From positions 1 to 64,000 of the forward strand of contig CAWEOT010000007.1 of the NCBI GenBank assembly GCA_963810775.1: a stretch of DNA of 64,000 bases, written 5' to 3'. The DNA is from DATBVX01 sp963810775 (GTDB lineage Bacteria > Pseudomonadota > Gammaproteobacteria > Steroidobacterales > Steroidobacteraceae). Shown here piece after piece: positions 61,753 through 64,000 of this stretch. The notes below the pieces were generated by a model. That model made no database searches and was not told the DNA's origin. It was given only the letters and a program-made list of their open reading frames with translations. Numbering within the stretch: position 1 is the first letter of the stretch; each line of letters begins with the position of its first letter. Made by a program: the position numbers and the translations under genes.

Positions 61753-63771
61753 ATGAGCAGCGCGCCAGAACCCGTCGGCACCGTTGAAGTTGCACTCGGC
61801 CACGCGGCACGCTTGCTGGCCACGGATCCCGCGATGGCTGCCGAGCAGGCGGCCGAGATCCTCAAGGTCGTTCCCAACCAACCCCAGGCGATGTTATTGC
61901 TGGGCGTTGCGCGGCGTAAGAGTGGCGACGCGGGCGGCGCCAGCGAGGTTCTCGAGTCGCTGGCTGCGAAACAGCCGAACTGGGCTGTCGCGCACTACGA
62001 ACTTGGTCTCGCGCTCGGAGCGGATCGCAAGGGCGAGTCCGCCGTCAAAGCACTGCAGCGCACCGTCGAGCTCAAGCCCGACATGGGCGATGCGTGGCGC
62101 GCGCTCGGCGATCACCGCACGGCGATCGGTGATGCGCAAGGTGCGGACGAAGCGTACGCACGCCACATCAGGTACTCAACGCAGAACCCCCGGCTCATGG
62201 AGGCCGCGGTGGCCCTGGTCGAGAACCGCGTCGCTGTCGCCGAGGCGCTGTTACGCGACTACCTGAAACAGTTTCCGACGGACGTCGCGGCGATCCGGAT
62301 GCTTGCAGAAGTTGCCGCGCGATTGGGTCGACTGGACGATTCGGAAATCCTTCTGACACGCTGCCTCGAGCTCGCCCCAAGCTTTTCTGCCGCAAGACAC
62401 AACCTGTCTCTGGTGCTGCACCGTCAGCACAAGCCGACACAAGCGCTCGTCGAAATCAACCGGCTGCTCGAAGGCGAGCCAAGAAATCCTGGCTATCGGA
62501 ACCTGAAGGCGGCGATCCTGAGTGCGATCGGCGAATACGGCCAATCGATCGAACTGTATAGCGACGTTCTCGCCGAGTATCCCAACCAGGCCAAGGCGTG
62601 GATGAGCTATGGGCACGCATTGAAAACCGCGGGGCGCCTGGACGACAGCCTCAATGCCTACCACAAGAGCATCGCGCTCATGCCCCAGCTCGGCGAAGCG
62701 TATTGGAGTCTTGCAAATACCAAGACCTTCCGGTTCTCGCCATCCGATATGGACAACATGCGAGCGCAGCTGAAGCGCAACGACCTGTCGGACGAGGATC
62801 GCTATCACTTTGAGTTCGCTCTCGGCAAGGCCTTGGAGGACGTCCGCCTGTATGCCGAATCCTTCGAGCATTACGCAAGCGGCAATCGCCTGCGTCGTTC
62901 CTTGGTTCGATACGACGCGAACGAGACGTCAGGGCATGTGCGCCGTTCCAAGGCGTTCTATTCGAAGCAGTTTTTTGCCGAGCGCACTGGTTTAGGAGCA
63001 CCAGCGCCAGATCCGATCTTCATCGTCGGTCTGCCGCGCGCTGGATCCACTCTGCTCGAGCAGATTCTGTCCAGTCATCCGTCGGTGGAAGGCACCATGG
63101 AGTTGCCCGACATCTCCTTCATCGCGGGCACTCTAGGCGCCAGGAAAAAACGCTCCCAAACCTCGAAATACCCCGAGACCGTTGCGAATCTCGGCGCTGA
63201 CGAATTGCGTGCGCTCGGTGAGCAGTACCTGCAGCAGACGCGGATCCAACGCAAGACGGAAGCGCCTTTCTTCATCGACAAGATGCCGAATAACTTTGCG
63301 CATGTCGGCCTGATCCACCTGATCTTGCCGAATGCCAAGATCATAGACGCGCGTCGACACCCGCTCGGCTGCTCTTTCTCGAATTTCAAGCAGCATTTTG
63401 CGCGTGGCCAACTCTTTACCTACAGCCTCGATGACATGGGTCGCTACTACCGTGACTACGTCGAGCTCATGGCGCACTTCGATACCGTGCTGCCGGGTCG
63501 CGTGCACCGGGTCATCTATGAACAGATGATCGACGATACGGAGGCTGAAGTGCGCCGGCTCCTCGAGTATTGCGGGTTGCCATTCGATGAACGCTGCTTA
63601 CGGTTCTATGAAAATGAACGGGCCGTGCGCACGCCAAGCTCCGAACAGGTGAGGCAACCGATCTTCCGCGACGCGGTTGAGCATTGGCGTCACTACGAGC
63701 CCTGGCTCGACCCCCTGAAGGATGCTTTGGGCCCGGTATTGGAGAGGTACCCGGCGACGCCAGAGTTTTGA
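61753..63771 (+). CDS. TPR-repeat sulfotransferase
   Basis: 672 residues. Residues of about 15-340 are tetratricopeptide repeats (LKVVPNQPQAMLLLGVARRK, AVAHYELGLALGADRKGESA, AKAWMSYGHALKTAGRLDDS). From about 420 there is a sulfotransferase domain with the PAPS-binding motif DPIFIVGLPRAGSTLLEQIL, then FFIDKMPNNFAHVGLIHLIL, DARRHPLGCSFSNFKQHFAR and VIYEQMIDDTEAEVRRLLEY. Such proteins are frequent next to TonB receptors in Steroidobacteraceae-like and sphingomonad-like genomes. The target of sulfation is unknown. The following TonB receptor starts 57 bases downstream. Confidence 0.88.
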   Translation: MSSAPEPVGTVEVALGHAARLLATDPAMAAEQAAEILKVVPNQPQAMLLLGVARRKSGDAGGASEVLESLAAKQPNWAVAHYELGLALGADRKGESAVKALQRTVELKPDMGDAWRALGDHRTAIGDAQGADEAYARHIRYSTQNPRLMEAAVALVENRVAVAEALLRDYLKQFPTDVAAIRMLAEVAARLGRLDDSEILLTRCLELAPSFSAARHNLSLVLHRQHKPTQALVEINRLLEGEPRNPGYRNLKAAILSAIGEYGQSIELYSDVLAEYPNQAKAWMSYGHALKTAGRLDDSLNAYHKSIALMPQLGEAYWSLANTKTFRFSPSDMDNMRAQLKRNDLSDEDRYHFEFALGKALEDVRLYAESFEHYASGNRLRRSLVRYDANETSGHVRRSKAFYSKQFFAERTGLGAPAPDPIFIVGLPRAGSTLLEQILSSHPSVEGTMELPDISFIAGTLGARKKRSQTSKYPETVANLGADELRALGEQYLQQTRIQRKTEAPFFIDKMPNNFAHVGLIHLILPNAKIIDARRHPLGCSFSNFKQHFARGQLFTYSLDDMGRYYRDYVELMAHFDTVLPGRVHRVIYEQMIDDTEAEVRRLLEYCGLPFDERCLRFYENERAVRTPSSEQVRQPIFRDAVEHWRHYEPWLDPLKDALGPVLERYPATPEF

Positions 63772-63827
63772 ATTCCTCAAGGCGTGGCATACTGTCGACA
63801 GAACGAAACTGGGGGAGGGTCAAACCA

Positions 63828-64000
63828 ATGACTCGCAGTCGAATTCGGAAGATCTCCCGTGTCCGATCCGCGCCACACAGGCGCGCCATGGCGACCGCAG
63901 TTCCACTGGCGTCCGCCATCTCGGCAATTCTCGGCGGCACCTCACCGGTATTCGCCCAGGAGTCTGGTGGTGTTCTCGAGCAGATCACTGTTACGGCTCA
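63828..64000 (+). CDS. TonB-dependent receptor, N-terminal fragment at window edge
   Basis: Only the first 57 residues are present. A long leader with twin basic stretch (MTRSRIRKISRVRSAPHRRA), a hydrophobic core (VPLASAISAILGGTSPVFAQ) and a TonB-box-like segment (GVLEQITVTA) are visible. The rest, with plug and barrel, lies outside. GGGGGAGGG stands ahead of the ATG. The ligand cannot be told. Confidence 0.82.
   Translation, partial: MTRSRIRKISRVRSAPHRRAMATAVPLASAISAILGGTSPVFAQESGGVLEQITVTA

Noticed and set aside
1..64000. CRISPR array, prophage, transposon or defence system
   Set aside because: No regularly spaced repeats, no transposase, integrase, phage structural or restriction genes were found. 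The RHH/ParE pair is the only defence-like item and is broken.

Overview
The window is GC-rich, densely packed bacterial chromosome. The gene types suggest a Gram-negative proteobacterium: a TonB-dependent receptor, a lipoprotein signal, periplasmic glycosidases, and a xylXABCD operon of the Caulobacter kind. The TonB receptor leader and the adjoining TPR-sulfotransferase would suit a gammaproteobacterial plant-polymer degrader such as Steroidobacteraceae or Rhodanobacteraceae, but the lineage cannot be fixed from the sequence alone. There is no CRISPR array, rRNA operon, transposase or phage module.

Layout. (1) 1-11.2 kb is a sugar-acid and hemicellulose side-chain cluster: an IlvD/Edd sugar-acid dehydratase cut by the left edge, a LysR regulator, an AraD1/FAH-family enzyme, a YtfQ-YtfR-YtfT-YjfF sugar ABC importer, a CE1-type esterase and a GH3 glycosidase, mostly with overlapping start and stop codons. 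(2) 11.2-24.4 kb is mixed: a tryptophan-halogenase remnant, a damaged pbpG-like gene, tRNA-Arg(ACG) followed by a short islet that carries upp between two copies of the tRNA 3' end, cardiolipin synthase, an O-methyltransferase, an ArsC-like protein, a divergent AraC/GFA pair, a PLD-fold protein and two MFS transporters. (3) 24.4-39.4 kb is a xylan/xylose locus: a GH3 enzyme, a LacI-family XylR, a sugar porter and the full Weimberg pathway xylX-A-B-C-D, then an ATP-grasp protein and a convergent GH3-PA14 enzyme. Three sites fitting TGNTANCGNTANCR lie in front of the GH3 gene, xylR and the porter operon. (4) 39.4-48.5 kb is a peptide/amide set: amidohydrolase, APC permease, P1 aminopeptidase, S9 peptidase, a TolB-propeller/PHP protein and a membrane protein. 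(5) 48.5-55.6 kb is an omega-amino-acid type operon (two class III aminotransferases, a semialdehyde dehydrogenase, CoA-transferase A and B) that is interrupted by a fluoride riboswitch-crcB-DUF190 unit. (6) 55.6-64 kb carries DUF167, an ABC-2 exporter, a peroxiredoxin, a broken RHH/ParE pair, hemJ, a DsbA-like protein with a cNMP-binding thioredoxin-reductase-like flavoprotein, a TPR-sulfotransferase and the start of a TonB receptor.

How the genes fit together. Regions 1 and 3 together could strip substituents and xylosyl/glucosyl units from hemicellulose, import the sugars, and oxidise D-xylose to 2-oxoglutarate. L-arabinose or galactofuranose may enter through the sugar-acid dehydratase and the AraD1 protein.

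Quality warning. About twenty genes or positions show one-base frame breaks with otherwise intact, conserved protein on both sides. These look more like consensus errors than decay. The APC permease, pbpG and the ParE toxin carry enough damage that real pseudogenes are possible.
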